Assembly: GCF_002056795.1 (NCBI RefSeq)
Contig: NZ_CP020104.1
Span: forward strand, 5,093,501 to 5,157,500
Reading direction: 5' to 3'
DNA: 64,000 bases
DNA from: Spirosoma aerolatum
Lineage (GTDB): Bacteria; Bacteroidota; Bacteroidia; Cytophagales; Spirosomataceae
In this document: positions 16,854 to 26,700 of the stretch, piece by piece
Layout: each line of letters opens with the position of its first letter
Numbering within the stretch: the first letter of the stretch is position 1
Translations under genes and position numbers: made by a program
Notes under the pieces: model-generated
Database searches by the model: none
Seen by the model: only the letters and a program-made list of their open reading frames with translations
What the model was told of the DNA's origin: nothing

Positions 16854-17837
16854 ATGAAATTAATCCTAACCAGCCTCTTGCTCACGCTCGCAACCCAGAT
16901 TGCTTTAGCCCAAACCGAAACCTATGCCGAAAAGCTGGGGTTCCCAAAGGGTAAAAAGGTCGTTATTTTACACGTCGATGACGCGGGGATGAGCTATGAC
17001 TCAAATATCGGAACGATCAACGCTATTGACAAGGGCATTGCCAATTCCACCAGCGTTATGATGCCCTGTGGATGGGTGCCTCATTTCTTTGCCTATCTGA
17101 AAGAACATCCCAATGTCGATGCGGGTGTCCATCTGACGCTCACCTCCGAATGGAAAAACTACCGTTGGTATCCCATCGTTGGTCGTGATAAAGCACCGGG
17201 GCTCTACGATGGCCAGGGTAGTTTCTGGCCCGAAGTAGCCGATGTTGTCGCCCATGCTACACCCGATGAAGTAGAGGCCGAAGTTCGGGCCCAACTGGCT
17301 CGGTATCGGTCATTCGGGTTTCAGCCTACCCACATGGATTCGCACATGGGCACGCTGTTCGAACCTAAATTTATTGAGCGCTATGTAAAAGTGGCTATCG
17401 ACGAAAAAATCCCGATTCTGTTTCCCGGTGGCCATGCGGCACTCATCAGCAAAACGAATCGACTGGCCGCGCCTATGCAGCAAATGGCCCGACAATTGGG
17501 CAAACAGCTCTGGGACGCGGGATTACCGGTACTCGATGACCTGGATGGAAGCATCACCAGTTTGAACCTGCCTGCCGGAGCCAAAGACTCGGATTTACAA
17601 AAATTCAAAACCCAGAAATTCATCGAACTGTTGAACACTGTACAGCCAGGTTTAACCTACATCATCATGCACTGCACTGCCCCTACGCCAACGTTTGATT
17701 TGATCAGTAGTTCGGGGCAATCGCGGAAGGGCGATATGCTGGGCATGATGGACCCAGTTCTCAAAGCTTATATCGAGAAAGAGGGCATCATTGTAACCAC
17801 CTGGCGGGAATTAATGGAACGACGGAAAAAATTGTGA
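16854..17837 (+). CDS. Secreted YdjC/ChbG-type carbohydrate deacetylase
   Basis: A 327-residue exported protein (signal peptide MKLILTSLLLTLATQIALAQ) of the YdjC family. KKVVILHVDDAGMSYDSN supplies the first metal-binding aspartates, DAGVHLTLTSEWKNYRW a metal histidine, and PTHMDSHMGTLF the second histidine set. The family removes acetyl groups from N-acetylated sugars such as chito-oligosaccharides; the periplasmic location argues for an imported glycan as substrate. An upstream ATG (16797) would add 19 residues and disrupt the signal peptide. Confidence 0.85.
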   Translation: MKLILTSLLLTLATQIALAQTETYAEKLGFPKGKKVVILHVDDAGMSYDSNIGTINAIDKGIANSTSVMMPCGWVPHFFAYLKEHPNVDAGVHLTLTSEWKNYRWYPIVGRDKAPGLYDGQGSFWPEVADVVAHATPDEVEAEVRAQLARYRSFGFQPTHMDSHMGTLFEPKFIERYVKVAIDEKIPILFPGGHAALISKTNRLAAPMQQMARQLGKQLWDAGLPVLDDLDGSITSLNLPAGAKDSDLQKFKTQKFIELLNTVQPGLTYIIMHCTAPTPTFDLISSSGQSRKGDMLGMMDPVLKAYIEKEGIIVTTWRELMERRKKL

Positions 17838-17912
17838 AAGAGTGAAGGAGTGAAATCCGTTGTGAACTCATTCACTCTTTCACTCTTTCGCTCTTTCACT
17901 CTTTCACTCTTT
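17836..17912. repeat. Tandem 10-bp repeat with inverted partner before folA
   Basis: Immediately before the folA ATG are about four copies of a CTCTTTCACT unit; upstream, GAAAGAGTGAAGGAGTGAAA is their inverse complement. The result is a hairpin-capable simple repeat filling the whole gap between two genes. Confidence 0.7.
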
Positions 17913-18407
17913 ATGAAAATAAGTCTCATTTCCGCAGTGGCGGAAAACGGCGTTATCGGCCGGAATAATGAATTACCGTGGCATCTGCCCGATGATTTTG
18001 CTTTTTTCAAGCGTAAAACAAGCCATCATCCCATTATTATGGGACGAAAATCATTGGACTCGCTAGGAAAACCCTTGCCCAATCGCACCAATATTGTGAT
18101 AACCCGTAACGCCGATTTTAGTGTTCCGAGCGTTACGGTTGTGCATACGCTGGACGAAGCCCTTGGCGAAGCAAAGGCTATCAACCAAGTCGAAATTTTC
18201 GTGATTGGCGGGGCTGAAATCTATAAACTAGCTTTACCCGTCGCCACTACCCTATACCTGACCGAAATCCACCAGGCTTACGAGGGTGATGCTTATTTCC
18301 CCACTTTCGACAAAACCGAATGGCGTGAAGTCAGCCGACACCACCACCCCGCCGACGAACGGCATGCGGTTTCGTTCGACTTTGTGGAGTATGAACGAGT
18401 GGCTTAA
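17913..18407 (+). CDS. folA: Dihydrofolate reductase
   Basis: A 164-residue protein with MKISLISAVAENGVIGRNNE and LPWHLPDDFAFFKRKT, the folate-binding segment with the catalytic Asp, followed by PIIMGRKSLDSLGKPLPNRTN (NADPH site) and FVIGGAEIYKLAL. It reduces dihydrofolate to tetrahydrofolate. The start at 17913 is chosen because upstream codons translate the simple repeat. It lies 75 bp after the deacetylase, same strand. Confidence 0.95.
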   Translation: MKISLISAVAENGVIGRNNELPWHLPDDFAFFKRKTSHHPIIMGRKSLDSLGKPLPNRTNIVITRNADFSVPSVTVVHTLDEALGEAKAINQVEIFVIGGAEIYKLALPVATTLYLTEIHQAYEGDAYFPTFDKTEWREVSRHHHPADERHAVSFDFVEYERVA

Positions 18408-18448
18408 TAACCTATCATCCGTATAGTAACATAGATTGAATTTGGCGA

Positions 18449-18536
18449 TTTTGTCATCCCGACGCAGGAGGGATCTGCAGGCAAACCAATTGAATAGTTA
18501 GTCTGCGCAGATCCCTCCTGCGTCGGGACGACAAAA
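18449..18536. repeat. Near-perfect 30-bp inverted repeat, convergent position
   Basis: Arms 18449-18478 and 18507-18536 differ at one of 30 positions; core GACGCAGGAGGGATCTGC. The outer ends are TTTT and AAAA, so it can act as a bidirectional terminator between folA and the convergent lipoprotein gene. The element at 29331-29415 shares the GTCATnnnGACGCAG arm. Confidence 0.9.
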
Positions 18537-18575
18537 ATCCAGCTAACTCTCTCAATTAATTTATCACAGCCACAC

Positions 18576-18977
18576 TCATTTCCGGGTGGTCAATATCGTG
18601 GGGCCGCTTGGGCTCATCACCTCGGCGTTATCTTCCGCTGTAATAAAAATGTCGGCGGGTTTGGCAATGGATGTGGCTTTCAACCGCGCTTCGAGTGCAC
18701 GCCCGGAAGGCACTAACTGCCCCAGTTTATTGACCGGATCGTTACCCGACTCCATCCAGACTATGTAAGTATTCGATGGCGGACTAAGCTTTTTGGGCTC
18801 GGCCAGATTTCGCACGTTTACATTGACGACGTAGTTTTTGTTTTTATCCTTTCGAACGCCAACTTTCCCCGAAGCCGATGGAACAATCGACGAATCGGTG
18901 AAGACCAGTTGAGGAGTACAGGCGCTAACGGCCGCAGCTACGTATAAAGTAATGAGAATAGATCGGATCGTTTTCAT
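18576..18977 (-). CDS. Small lipoprotein of unknown function
   Basis: A 133-residue protein with a hydrophobic N-terminus and a lipobox-like VSAC (Cys near residue 20). The mature part includes NYVVNVNVRNLAEPKKLSPP, TYIVWMESGNDPVNKLGQL and ADIFITAEDNAEVMSPSG, a beta-strand pattern resembling the C-terminal domain of anti-sigma-K (RskA-like) proteins, but without the N-terminal zinc domain. Function unknown; probably periplasmic. Confidence 0.65.
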   Translation of the reverse strand: MKTIRSILITLYVAAAVSACTPQLVFTDSSIVPSASGKVGVRKDKNKNYVVNVNVRNLAEPKKLSPPSNTYIVWMESGNDPVNKLGQLVPSGRALEARLKATSIAKPADIFITAEDNAEVMSPSGPTILTTRK

Positions 18978-19059
18978 GACGTTACCAATTAGTTAGTCTG
19001 TTAACCGATCCGATTATCTAGATGTTTGGCCGTTAATCGCTCATTAATCTCCTTTTCGA

Positions 19060-19986
19060 TTAGCTTAGCTTCTTGCCTTCAGCTTCCAGGAGCGCTTTGG
19101 TTCGGCGAATTCCTTCCCCCTCAGCCATCCCTTCTCCTTCGAACTCTACCCCAATGTATCCTGTAAATCCAGCCGCTTTCACCAGTTTCAGCATGCGTCC
19201 ATAGTCGATCTTGGTTTCAATACCCTTTGCATCGAAACCGTAACTTTTGGCGCTCACCCCACCTTTGGTATACGGTAGCATTTCGGCCACTCCTTTATAT
19301 CGGTCATACGGGCGCTCGCAGGCCTTTTCGGTACTTCCCCAATCGTGCGACTGGCAGAAATTGCCAAAATCGGGCAATAAACCACAATTCGATTTGCTCA
19401 CCCCCTTAGCCACCGAAGCCATCCAACTGCCATCGGATGAGTAGCCGCCATGATTTTCGGCTACCACATTCAATCCTAATGGTTTAATTCGGTCGGCTAG
19501 TTCCCCCATACTGTCAATGGCTCGCTTCCGCACCTCATCGACTGCATCTTTATTTTGCAGGTTGACCCGAATAGTTTTACAACCCAGAAACGTAGCCGCT
19601 TCTGCCCAGGCATAATGTCGGTTTATGGAATCGGCTCGTTTGGCAGCATCGGCATCGACCAGACTGCCTGCTGTATCGATCATAATCAAGTGATTCACGA
19701 CACCCTCGTTCTGGCTCCTTTTGAGCAGTTCTTTCAGATAAGCCGGTTCATTTTTCACAAACTGATCGACGTACTCGACAGCCGTTATTCCAAAATCACG
19801 TCGGGCGCGAGTCGGGAAATCGAGGGTTGTCGTCTCCTTTTTGGCCAAAGCCCGATGCAGTGACCACTGCGCCAGCGAAATCTGAAAAAATAAATCTTTG
19901 GGTGCTTCTACATCCAGATCCGGAATGAAGGGCAATGCAGATAAGGCACCAAGCTGGCCTAAAAACTGACGACGAGTAGGATTCAT
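19060..19986 (-). CDS. Exported sugar-phosphate isomerase/epimerase-like TIM barrel protein
   Basis: A 308-residue protein with a Tat-like start (MNPTRRQFLGQLGALSALPF) and an AP-endonuclease-2/hydroxypyruvate-isomerase TIM barrel. Candidate metal ligands lie in NVVAENHGGYSSDG, LLPDFGNFC and YIGVEFEGEGM. Such proteins isomerise or epimerise free sugars. The start at 19986 is chosen over an upstream codon because it begins the Tat signal. It is 25 bp downstream of the GH3 gene, same strand, probably co-transcribed. Confidence 0.8.
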   Translation of the reverse strand: MNPTRRQFLGQLGALSALPFIPDLDVEAPKDLFFQISLAQWSLHRALAKKETTTLDFPTRARRDFGITAVEYVDQFVKNEPAYLKELLKRSQNEGVVNHLIMIDTAGSLVDADAAKRADSINRHYAWAEAATFLGCKTIRVNLQNKDAVDEVRKRAIDSMGELADRIKPLGLNVVAENHGGYSSDGSWMASVAKGVSKSNCGLLPDFGNFCQSHDWGSTEKACERPYDRYKGVAEMLPYTKGGVSAKSYGFDAKGIETKIDYGRMLKLVKAAGFTGYIGVEFEGEGMAEGEGIRRTKALLEAEGKKLS

Positions 19987-20011
19987 GGTTGACTTTTTAT
20001 TGTTTATCGTA

Positions 20012-22351
20012 CTACTTCGCACTCAAAACCGACTGCTTATACTTAGCTGTTCGCGCATCGCGGATGACCCCTTTCCAGTTCAGGCCAAAGCCGAAATCGT
20101 AGGTGTTCCCTTCCGAATCTTTGTAACAACTCATATCGCGGGGAACGTCTTCGGCTTGTGCTTCTACCGTTTTCATGTCGGCTGGCATTTGCATGGGCAA
20201 CAGGGCCGAAGGTTCATGTACTCCGGTCAGAATATCCATCAAGGCCTGATCCTGCACACCGAAATGGACCAGGATTGCGTTCGACTGGCCTTCAAACTCG
20301 CTGACCACCGTTGGGTTCGACATATTCAGCGCGACAATCACGGGTTTTCCGTTCATTTTGGCATAGGTTTCCTTGACCATGTTCAGATCGGTAGAGTTGA
20401 TGGTCTTCGCCGTTTTGCCGTTGTACGTCCGGTTGGTGAATGTTTCCATCGGGTCGCCACCGGCCATACTGGGATCGCGGGTACCCTTAGCCGTGTAATC
20501 GCCGTATTGCAGACTGACGGGAACATAGCCCGTACCACCCGCTTTGGCATCGGCGCTGTTGTAGCCACCACCCGAGTTCGGGCTTTGGATAAACACCAGT
20601 GCATAATCGGCTTCGGCCGGATTATCCGTTATATTGAAATATTTCTTGACAATGTTCAGATTGACCGGATAGGCCAGTTTTTCCGGGGTTTCCATACCGA
20701 GGAAATTCCGGCCAGCGGGTGTAAACTGTTTCGGAATATAGACCGTTTTGCCTTTCGCGAGCGGCAGCGCTTTCGCCTTGTTTTTCAGCATCACCACCGA
20801 TTCCAGTTGGGTCTGATAGCCTACTTTCATATACTCGGGTGTTCCCACCGATTTCTGAGACACCTGTGGGTCTAGATATGGATTCTCGAACAACCCAACC
20901 CGGAAAATATTCCTGAGCAACCGAACGGCCGATTGTTCGAAACGGGTACGCATAAACGATTCACCGTGCTCTTTTACGCCCATTTTGTAGGCTTCCATCA
21001 CCGGGCCGGATTCATTGTTCCCGCCGAACTGATCAACGCCATTCATCAGGATTTTGTAGTGTCGCTCGGCTACTGTCAGTTTTTCAACACCCCACGATTT
21101 GCCCGTCAGGAAAACATCGACAGCAGTTTCGTCGGCGGTAATCAGCCAGTCGGTGCAGACAACCCCATCGTAGTTGTATTTGGTCCGCAGCAGGTCGTGA
21201 ATGATGTATTTGCTGTAACTGTTGCCTACGTTCTCGCCATACTTTTTATCCTGACCGTATGAGATGGTATAATACGGCATCACAGCCGCTGCCGTACCGG
21301 TTTTCCCGTTCAGTTTAAAGGCTCCGTTCAGGAATGGAATAAACGCCGTTTCGAAATTTTTTCCGGGATAGACGGCGTATTTACCGTACCCATAGTGGGC
21401 ATCACGTCCACCTTCGCCCGAACCCCCACCCGGCCAGTGCTTCACCATCGCATTAACGCTGTGATAACCCCAGCCCCCCGTAATTTCGTTGGCTCCGTAC
21501 GACGTCTGAAAACCATCAATGTAGGCACGGGCCATGTCGGTTGCCAGTTGTGGGTCTTCGCCAAAGGTACCACTGACACGATTCCAGCGCGGATCAGTGG
21601 CCAGATCGACCTGGGGCGACAAAGCCGTAGCAATGCCCAGCGCCCGGTATTCAGTGGCCGCAATCTGCCCAAACCGTTTTACGGCGTCGGGATTGAACGT
21701 AGCGGCCAGCCCCAGCGAACCAGGCCACATGGAAATGGAGCCACCCGCCCCTGCGTTGTATTCGGCATCGGCGCGGGTGCCATGCCGGGGGTCCGAACTG
21801 CTGTTGATCGGTATGCCCACACCAATCCCTTCGACCAGAGCCTGGGCGTTGTTGTTCCATTCAGCAGCAATTTCAGGACTTTGTACCGATGTAATGAGTA
21901 CGTGCCGAAGGTTATCGTTGGTCAGAAACGCCTTTTGCTGGTCCGACAGATCAGATGCTTTGACGCCACTTTGCGCAAATATTTTTCCGCCGTAGGTACC
22001 GGCAAATGGACCACCCGCAGCCGCCGGAATCGGTTGGTGACGGCTATAGAGCATCAGTCCGGCAATCTGGTCGATGGTCATTTTTGAGGCTAAATCCTTC
22101 GCCCGTTCATCAACCGACAACCGCCAGTCTTCGTACTTATCCAGTTTGCCGTTTTTGTTCAGGTCTTTGAAGGCAAACCCCTTATCAGTCAGCAGTTTCA
22201 CACCCGATGCTGTCGAGTAGCCGATGGTTTTACCACCTTTGTTGGTGACTTTCGTCCAGTTTCCGACTTTCGTTTCGGTCCAGTTCTGGCCACATGCGGC
22301 CGATGCCGTCAACAGAGTCAACAGGCCGAAGGTAATGTTCTTTGTTCTCAT
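20012..22351 (-). CDS. Exported glycoside hydrolase family 3 enzyme
   Basis: A 779-residue protein with a signal peptide (MRTKNITFGLLTLLTASAACGQ). GH3 features: SSDPRHGTRADAEY, FNPDAVKRFGQIAATEYRAL, the KHWPGGGSGEGGRDAH loop, and YDGVVCTDWLIT, where the Asp of TDW is the expected nucleophile. A C-terminal alpha/beta sandwich domain (from about 520) follows. The TDW variant and the FNRTYNGKTAK insert set it apart from ordinary beta-glucosidases, so the exact specificity (beta-glucosidase, beta-xylosidase or other) is open. Confidence 0.88.
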   Translation of the reverse strand: MRTKNITFGLLTLLTASAACGQNWTETKVGNWTKVTNKGGKTIGYSTASGVKLLTDKGFAFKDLNKNGKLDKYEDWRLSVDERAKDLASKMTIDQIAGLMLYSRHQPIPAAAGGPFAGTYGGKIFAQSGVKASDLSDQQKAFLTNDNLRHVLITSVQSPEIAAEWNNNAQALVEGIGVGIPINSSSDPRHGTRADAEYNAGAGGSISMWPGSLGLAATFNPDAVKRFGQIAATEYRALGIATALSPQVDLATDPRWNRVSGTFGEDPQLATDMARAYIDGFQTSYGANEITGGWGYHSVNAMVKHWPGGGSGEGGRDAHYGYGKYAVYPGKNFETAFIPFLNGAFKLNGKTGTAAAVMPYYTISYGQDKKYGENVGNSYSKYIIHDLLRTKYNYDGVVCTDWLITADETAVDVFLTGKSWGVEKLTVAERHYKILMNGVDQFGGNNESGPVMEAYKMGVKEHGESFMRTRFEQSAVRLLRNIFRVGLFENPYLDPQVSQKSVGTPEYMKVGYQTQLESVVMLKNKAKALPLAKGKTVYIPKQFTPAGRNFLGMETPEKLAYPVNLNIVKKYFNITDNPAEADYALVFIQSPNSGGGYNSADAKAGGTGYVPVSLQYGDYTAKGTRDPSMAGGDPMETFTNRTYNGKTAKTINSTDLNMVKETYAKMNGKPVIVALNMSNPTVVSEFEGQSNAILVHFGVQDQALMDILTGVHEPSALLPMQMPADMKTVEAQAEDVPRDMSCYKDSEGNTYDFGFGLNWKGVIRDARTAKYKQSVLSAK

Positions 22352-22389
22352 AGGTTTGGTAGGTATTCTAAATAGATGTCAATCAATTA

Positions 22390-22461
22390 AACCGCAAGGG
22401 CGCGAAGACGCAAAGAAATAGTTCTATCGCCTATTCTTTGCGTCTTCGCGCCCTTGCGGTT
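22390..22461. repeat. Perfect 28-bp inverted repeat upstream of the GH3 gene
   Basis: Arms 22390-22417 and 22434-22461 are exact reverse complements (core GGGCGCGAAGACGCAAAG) with a 16-bp loop. It lies between two genes on the same strand. The element at 26613-26694 belongs to the same family (CCGCRAGGGCGC-GAAG/AAGG-CGCAAAGAA). Confidence 0.95.
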
Positions 22462-22482
22462 CACTATTCTTCTGCATAAAGA

Positions 22483-25400
22483 TTAACTCAGCAATTTCAG
22501 CGCTGCTACCCGCAACACGACAGGTCCGACCAGGCCGGAGTCCAGAAGTGGCGAGTCTTTGGTGTAGTGTTTCCAGGTCGTGAACGTTACGCGCCCGTCG
22601 GCGGGTTTAGGCTTTCCTTCTTTATACCAGGCCGGCAACTCAACAATAGCCCCGCTGCTTAGGCTGGCAAATCCACTAGCCCCACCACCCGGTGTAAACT
22701 TATCGGGATCAGGCAAGTATTCATCGCCAATCAGTCGGTTCGGCCATAAATTGGTTACGCTAATTTCCAGCGTATTGTTGCCAGCCTGCACCGCTTCGGA
22801 AATATCTATCCGGTAGGGACGTTTCCAAAAGGTGCCGAGCGCTTTCCCATTGACCGATACACTGGCGAGTACCTCCACCCTACCCAGATCCAGAAACAAC
22901 CGCCGTCCTGATGAACCCGGTAGCAGCGTGGTCGGTATCTGAACCGTTTTGACGTAGGTCGCCGTACCGGAAAAATGCTTTACCCCTGGCTGCTCATGAG
23001 TATTCAGTGGAATCAGGCTGTCTAACGTGATCTGTTCGGGAGCCCCCATATTGGCCGGAAAGCGAACCTGCCAGCTACCTGTAATTTCCACTGGCGGATT
23101 AATTCCGGCAACGGCCATTGGTGTACTACGTCCTGCTGTATCGCGTGCAACATATTGTCCATTCTGCCAGAACAGTAGCCCACTTTCCCCATTGGCTGCC
23201 ATTTCGACGGTAGGGGTAGCCGTTGATTCAAGACGTTGCTGCGCTGCCAACTGACGGATACGGTCGTCCGATGCGGCTTCCATGAGCAATTGCGGTTCGG
23301 TCATATCGCCATTGTAAAACGAAGCCCCATCGCTCAGGTAGGCTTTACTGATTCCGGGATGAACGATGTCCGTTCCCAATTTTCCCTGCTGAATGAGTTT
23401 GCCGTTCACATAAATCGCCGGGATACCGTCTTTATAGACCACCGCTATATGGCTCCAGCCCGAAATGGGTGTTTGGGCCGACATCCGAAAAACGGGCATA
23501 CCAGTCGTTCGTTCCCAAATCGCCACGCCATTTCGCCCGATGGTTAGCCCGCAGGCAGCATGACCAGCTCCGTATAGATCTGTGCCTGAAGGGGGATAGA
23601 TGGCGTAATAATCTGTCCAGGGCCCTTTTACGTTTTCCAGCAATCCTCCGGGAGCCAGCATGATATTCAATTCCGGCTTGGCCCACAAACTAATCGTAAA
23701 GGTATTGGAAACGTCTTTGTATAGCCTGCGGGTCGGAATCGGGAAAGGTTTGGTACTCAATACGGTTTCTGCCCCTTTGCTGATGGCTTGCAGCGTTTTT
23801 TTGGCAGGTGTTCGAAATACGACGAACACAGAACCCGACGGGTCGAACTGCACAGGTACACGGGTTTGTCCGGCCACGGTTTCGTAGATCGGCATGGGCG
23901 TCATTTTCCCCGTCGAAGCATCCCAGCGTTCAGGCTGTTTGCCCGCTACCCGGAACGTACAGACCGTTTCTTCGACCGTCCGACGCTGGTTGGCCAGAAA
24001 GTACACCTGTACCTCGCCAATTCGTCGGTGTATCCATGTAATGGGCGCATCACCGGAACGAGACGTCACTTCCACATCGGGCCTGATCGCCAATAGGTTG
24101 AGCACTGCCGGGATAGACTGCCCCCAGAACACACGCCCTTTGCCGAATTTGTTTTCTGTTATCGTCGTCCCGTTGATAGGCCCCCAGATATCGGTCAAAA
24201 GTTGCTTAAACTCGGTATAGCCTTCCGAATGTCGATGCAAACCGAGCGTTGTTTCAGGCTTTTCGCCCACGATAACCAACCCTTCTTTTATGTAGTCCCG
24301 CAGTTTTCGGAGCAGTGGCAGACTCAACGCTTTATGATTCTGAAGTACCAGGACCCGGTAACTCATGCCATCGGGCAGCACCAGCTTTCCATCCTGAACA
24401 CGAGTGCGTTTCAGGAGTGTTTCGCCATTGATGAGATCGTAATCGTAACCCTGTGGTGGTGTTGGCGTGAGTTCGTGCGACTCTACTTTGGTGTACTGAT
24501 TTCCATCTTCTCCTGTAAAATAGGCCAGGTCGGCCACAAACAGTCCCTGCTGCAGCAAGCTTTGGCATCGGGCCAGGTAATCCAGCCACGCCCGCCCCTG
24601 ATGCCACCAGGTCGTTGTCCGGTCGAAGTGGATACCCCAGGGGCCCATTGTCATACCCGGCACGGCGGTTGGATGGGGCTGATGTGCGTATCGGTGAAAA
24701 ATAATCCGGTTCAATCCCTGGGTAAACATCCGGTCGCCCAGTGCTTTCATACCGAAAGGGTATTCCTGCCAGCGAGCCGATTCGGGCTCTCCCGTAAAGG
24801 CTTCGGCTCCAACCAATTGTGGATTAGCGGGTGTACCTCCACCGGCGTTTTTACCGTTGATATGAGCAATGGATGCTGCCAGTTTGGTCGTCCGGCGCAT
24901 GGTCCAATTGTTCTGAAACAACGACGACAGCCCATGCCAGAACTCGCCCATGTTGACATCGACTCGTGCCCCAATCTGCATTTCTTCCATCGGGCCACGG
25001 TCATACGGCTCGGCATAAGCAACGATACCCTGCTGATGGCACAACTCCGTGAATCGGGCGTAATAATGATCGGCCATCAGATCGGCCAGTACACGGCGAA
25101 AATCCCAGAGGAACCGCTCAGTGAGGTCTACGTTTTCCACAATACGGCCCGTCAGCGCTGGTAAATAAGCCAGCAGTGAATCGCCAACCCGTTTCTGAAA
25201 CTCCTGCGGAAGCTGGGCCGTCCAGTTCTGCATACCCACCTCATAGCTGTCAATCAACAGACCCACCTTGCCTTTCCGGGCCAGCGGTTTGAGTGTCGGC
25301 AACAGGTTTTCCATCATCCGGTTAAAATGGAAATCGATGGCAGCCGGATTGTATTTATCGCATTCGAGACCGATTCCCGTATCGGGTGCCGAACGGTTCA

Positions 25401-26595
25401 GCTCGCCTTTGGGCGTGTAACCGACCCGTAAAACAGTCCAGTTTCCGGAAGGGGCATCCCAGCGTAACGAACCATCTTTATCCATGAATTTCGTCAGATC
25501 GACAATCGAAGACAGCTTAATAGCTGCTTTTCCTGCCGCTTCCGAATCATCCGTTACGCCCATTGCCCCGAAGACCATATTCGTTTTCTTCCGCCAATCG
25601 GCAAGTCGGGCCGTTCCAGAAAACCGTAACTGCGAAAAATGCCGCGCCCCAGGCGACGAAATGCGGAAATATCGTGCCTTTGTCGGCGCAAACTCAATAA
25701 TTGTCAATGCCTCATCCGCCGAACGTCCTGCGCTCCCTGAAGCTACCTTGCGAAACTGCGTACCATCGTCCGACGCTTCCAGTGTAAGCTGAGGCCCTCC
25801 TCCAAAGCCACCTCCACCCGAAGGCGCTTTCCCGACGGGTTTGCTGACAAAAGCGATTGACTGAGCTTCGTAAGGCGCCTTAAACTCAAGCAGTATCGTA
25901 GCTGGCTGACCTTCAGCACTCGGCTGTACAGTCAGTCCTTCTCCTCCGGCCAACTGCTCCGCTGGCTTCGAATCAGCTCCACCAGTAGCTGTGATTTTAG
26001 TAATCAGCGAGGCTAGTGATGCTTCACCGGGGAGCGATGGGTAGGCCAGCACCGTCACATCGCGGTAGTAGTTCAGTTTTGCGGGCGGTCTGGGCAGTGA
26101 GATCGTTACCGGCTGACCACCTGCCAGATACGCTTCGCTCCAGGTCACCTCCTGCATGGCCAGCTCGGGCGTGATCCAGGGCCCACCACTCGACGACCAG
26201 CCGGGGCAATTGTGCATGGTAAACTCCAGACCCAGCCGATCGGCCTCTTTCATGGTGTGCTGTTTCAGGCTCAGCCATTCAGGACTTAGGTATACCACTG
26301 GACCTTTCGGTATACCTGTTCCAGCATCGAAATTCTGAAAGCCTCCCAGCCCGATTTGTTGCATGGCTTCCAGATCGCGGGTGATGCCGTCGGCTGTTAC
26401 ATTGCCATTCATCCAGTGCCACCAGACCTGTGCCCGCGCCGACATGGGCGGATTGACAAAGGCATCGACAAACGATTCAGCCGCCTTGGTATCAAGGATA
26501 GATGGCTTTTGCTTGAATTCAATGATGCCTGCCGGAGTAACCAGTGCCGCTAAACCAGCCGTAGCGGTATTCTTTAAAAAGGTTCGTCGTTTCAT
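22483..26595 (-). CDS. Exported GH106-type alpha-L-rhamnosidase with LamG-like insert
   Basis: A 1370-residue protein starting with a twin-arginine type signal (MKRRTFLKNTATAGLAALV). QVWWHWMNGNVTADGITRDL and GLEFTMHNCPGWSSSGGPWI are characteristic of the GH106 rhamnosidase family. A discoidin-like segment (about 235-330) and, around residues 990-1130, a LamG/concanavalin-like domain (NTFTISLWAKPELNIML, HIAVVYKDGIPAIYVNG) are inserted. The C-terminal beta-sandwich (about 1200-1340) has FLDLGRVEVLASVSVNGK. It should remove L-rhamnose from pectic side chains such as rhamnogalacturonan. Confidence 0.85.
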   Translation of the reverse strand: MKRRTFLKNTATAGLAALVTPAGIIEFKQKPSILDTKAAESFVDAFVNPPMSARAQVWWHWMNGNVTADGITRDLEAMQQIGLGGFQNFDAGTGIPKGPVVYLSPEWLSLKQHTMKEADRLGLEFTMHNCPGWSSSGGPWITPELAMQEVTWSEAYLAGGQPVTISLPRPPAKLNYYRDVTVLAYPSLPGEASLASLITKITATGGADSKPAEQLAGGEGLTVQPSAEGQPATILLEFKAPYEAQSIAFVSKPVGKAPSGGGGFGGGPQLTLEASDDGTQFRKVASGSAGRSADEALTIIEFAPTKARYFRISSPGARHFSQLRFSGTARLADWRKKTNMVFGAMGVTDDSEAAGKAAIKLSSIVDLTKFMDKDGSLRWDAPSGNWTVLRVGYTPKGELNRSAPDTGIGLECDKYNPAAIDFHFNRMMENLLPTLKPLARKGKVGLLIDSYEVGMQNWTAQLPQEFQKRVGDSLLAYLPALTGRIVENVDLTERFLWDFRRVLADLMADHYYARFTELCHQQGIVAYAEPYDRGPMEEMQIGARVDVNMGEFWHGLSSLFQNNWTMRRTTKLAASIAHINGKNAGGGTPANPQLVGAEAFTGEPESARWQEYPFGMKALGDRMFTQGLNRIIFHRYAHQPHPTAVPGMTMGPWGIHFDRTTTWWHQGRAWLDYLARCQSLLQQGLFVADLAYFTGEDGNQYTKVESHELTPTPPQGYDYDLINGETLLKRTRVQDGKLVLPDGMSYRVLVLQNHKALSLPLLRKLRDYIKEGLVIVGEKPETTLGLHRHSEGYTEFKQLLTDIWGPINGTTITENKFGKGRVFWGQSIPAVLNLLAIRPDVEVTSRSGDAPITWIHRRIGEVQVYFLANQRRTVEETVCTFRVAGKQPERWDASTGKMTPMPIYETVAGQTRVPVQFDPSGSVFVVFRTPAKKTLQAISKGAETVLSTKPFPIPTRRLYKDVSNTFTISLWAKPELNIMLAPGGLLENVKGPWTDYYAIYPPSGTDLYGAGHAACGLTIGRNGVAIWERTTGMPVFRMSAQTPISGWSHIAVVYKDGIPAIYVNGKLIQQGKLGTDIVHPGISKAYLSDGASFYNGDMTEPQLLMEAASDDRIRQLAAQQRLESTATPTVEMAANGESGLLFWQNGQYVARDTAGRSTPMAVAGINPPVEITGSWQVRFPANMGAPEQITLDSLIPLNTHEQPGVKHFSGTATYVKTVQIPTTLLPGSSGRRLFLDLGRVEVLASVSVNGKALGTFWKRPYRIDISEAVQAGNNTLEISVTNLWPNRLIGDEYLPDPDKFTPGGGASGFASLSSGAIVELPAWYKEGKPKPADGRVTFTTWKHYTKDSPLLDSGLVGPVVLRVAALKLLS

Positions 26596-26612
26596 GAAGG
26601 GTGGGAGTCGAA

Positions 26613-26694
26613 TTTATTCACCGCGAGGGCGCAAAGGCGCAAAGAATTAGCAGACTTTAATTCTTTGCGCCTTTGCGCCCTCGCGGTGAATAAA
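26613..26694. repeat. Perfect 37-bp inverted repeat upstream of the GH106 gene
   Basis: Arms 26613-26649 and 26658-26694 are exact reverse complements over 37 bp with an 8-bp loop. Core CCGCGAGGGCGCAAAGGCGC. This is the longest perfect hairpin in the window. Confidence 0.97.
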
Positions 26695-26700
26695 TCGTGT

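Noticed and set aside
21395..22087. Long reading frame opposite the GH3 gene
   Set aside because: The GH3 frame has clear catalytic motifs; the opposite frame has none.
24202..25164. Long reading frame opposite the GH106 gene
   Set aside because: It is a shadow of a well-supported rhamnosidase frame; the composition is atypical and no domain fits.
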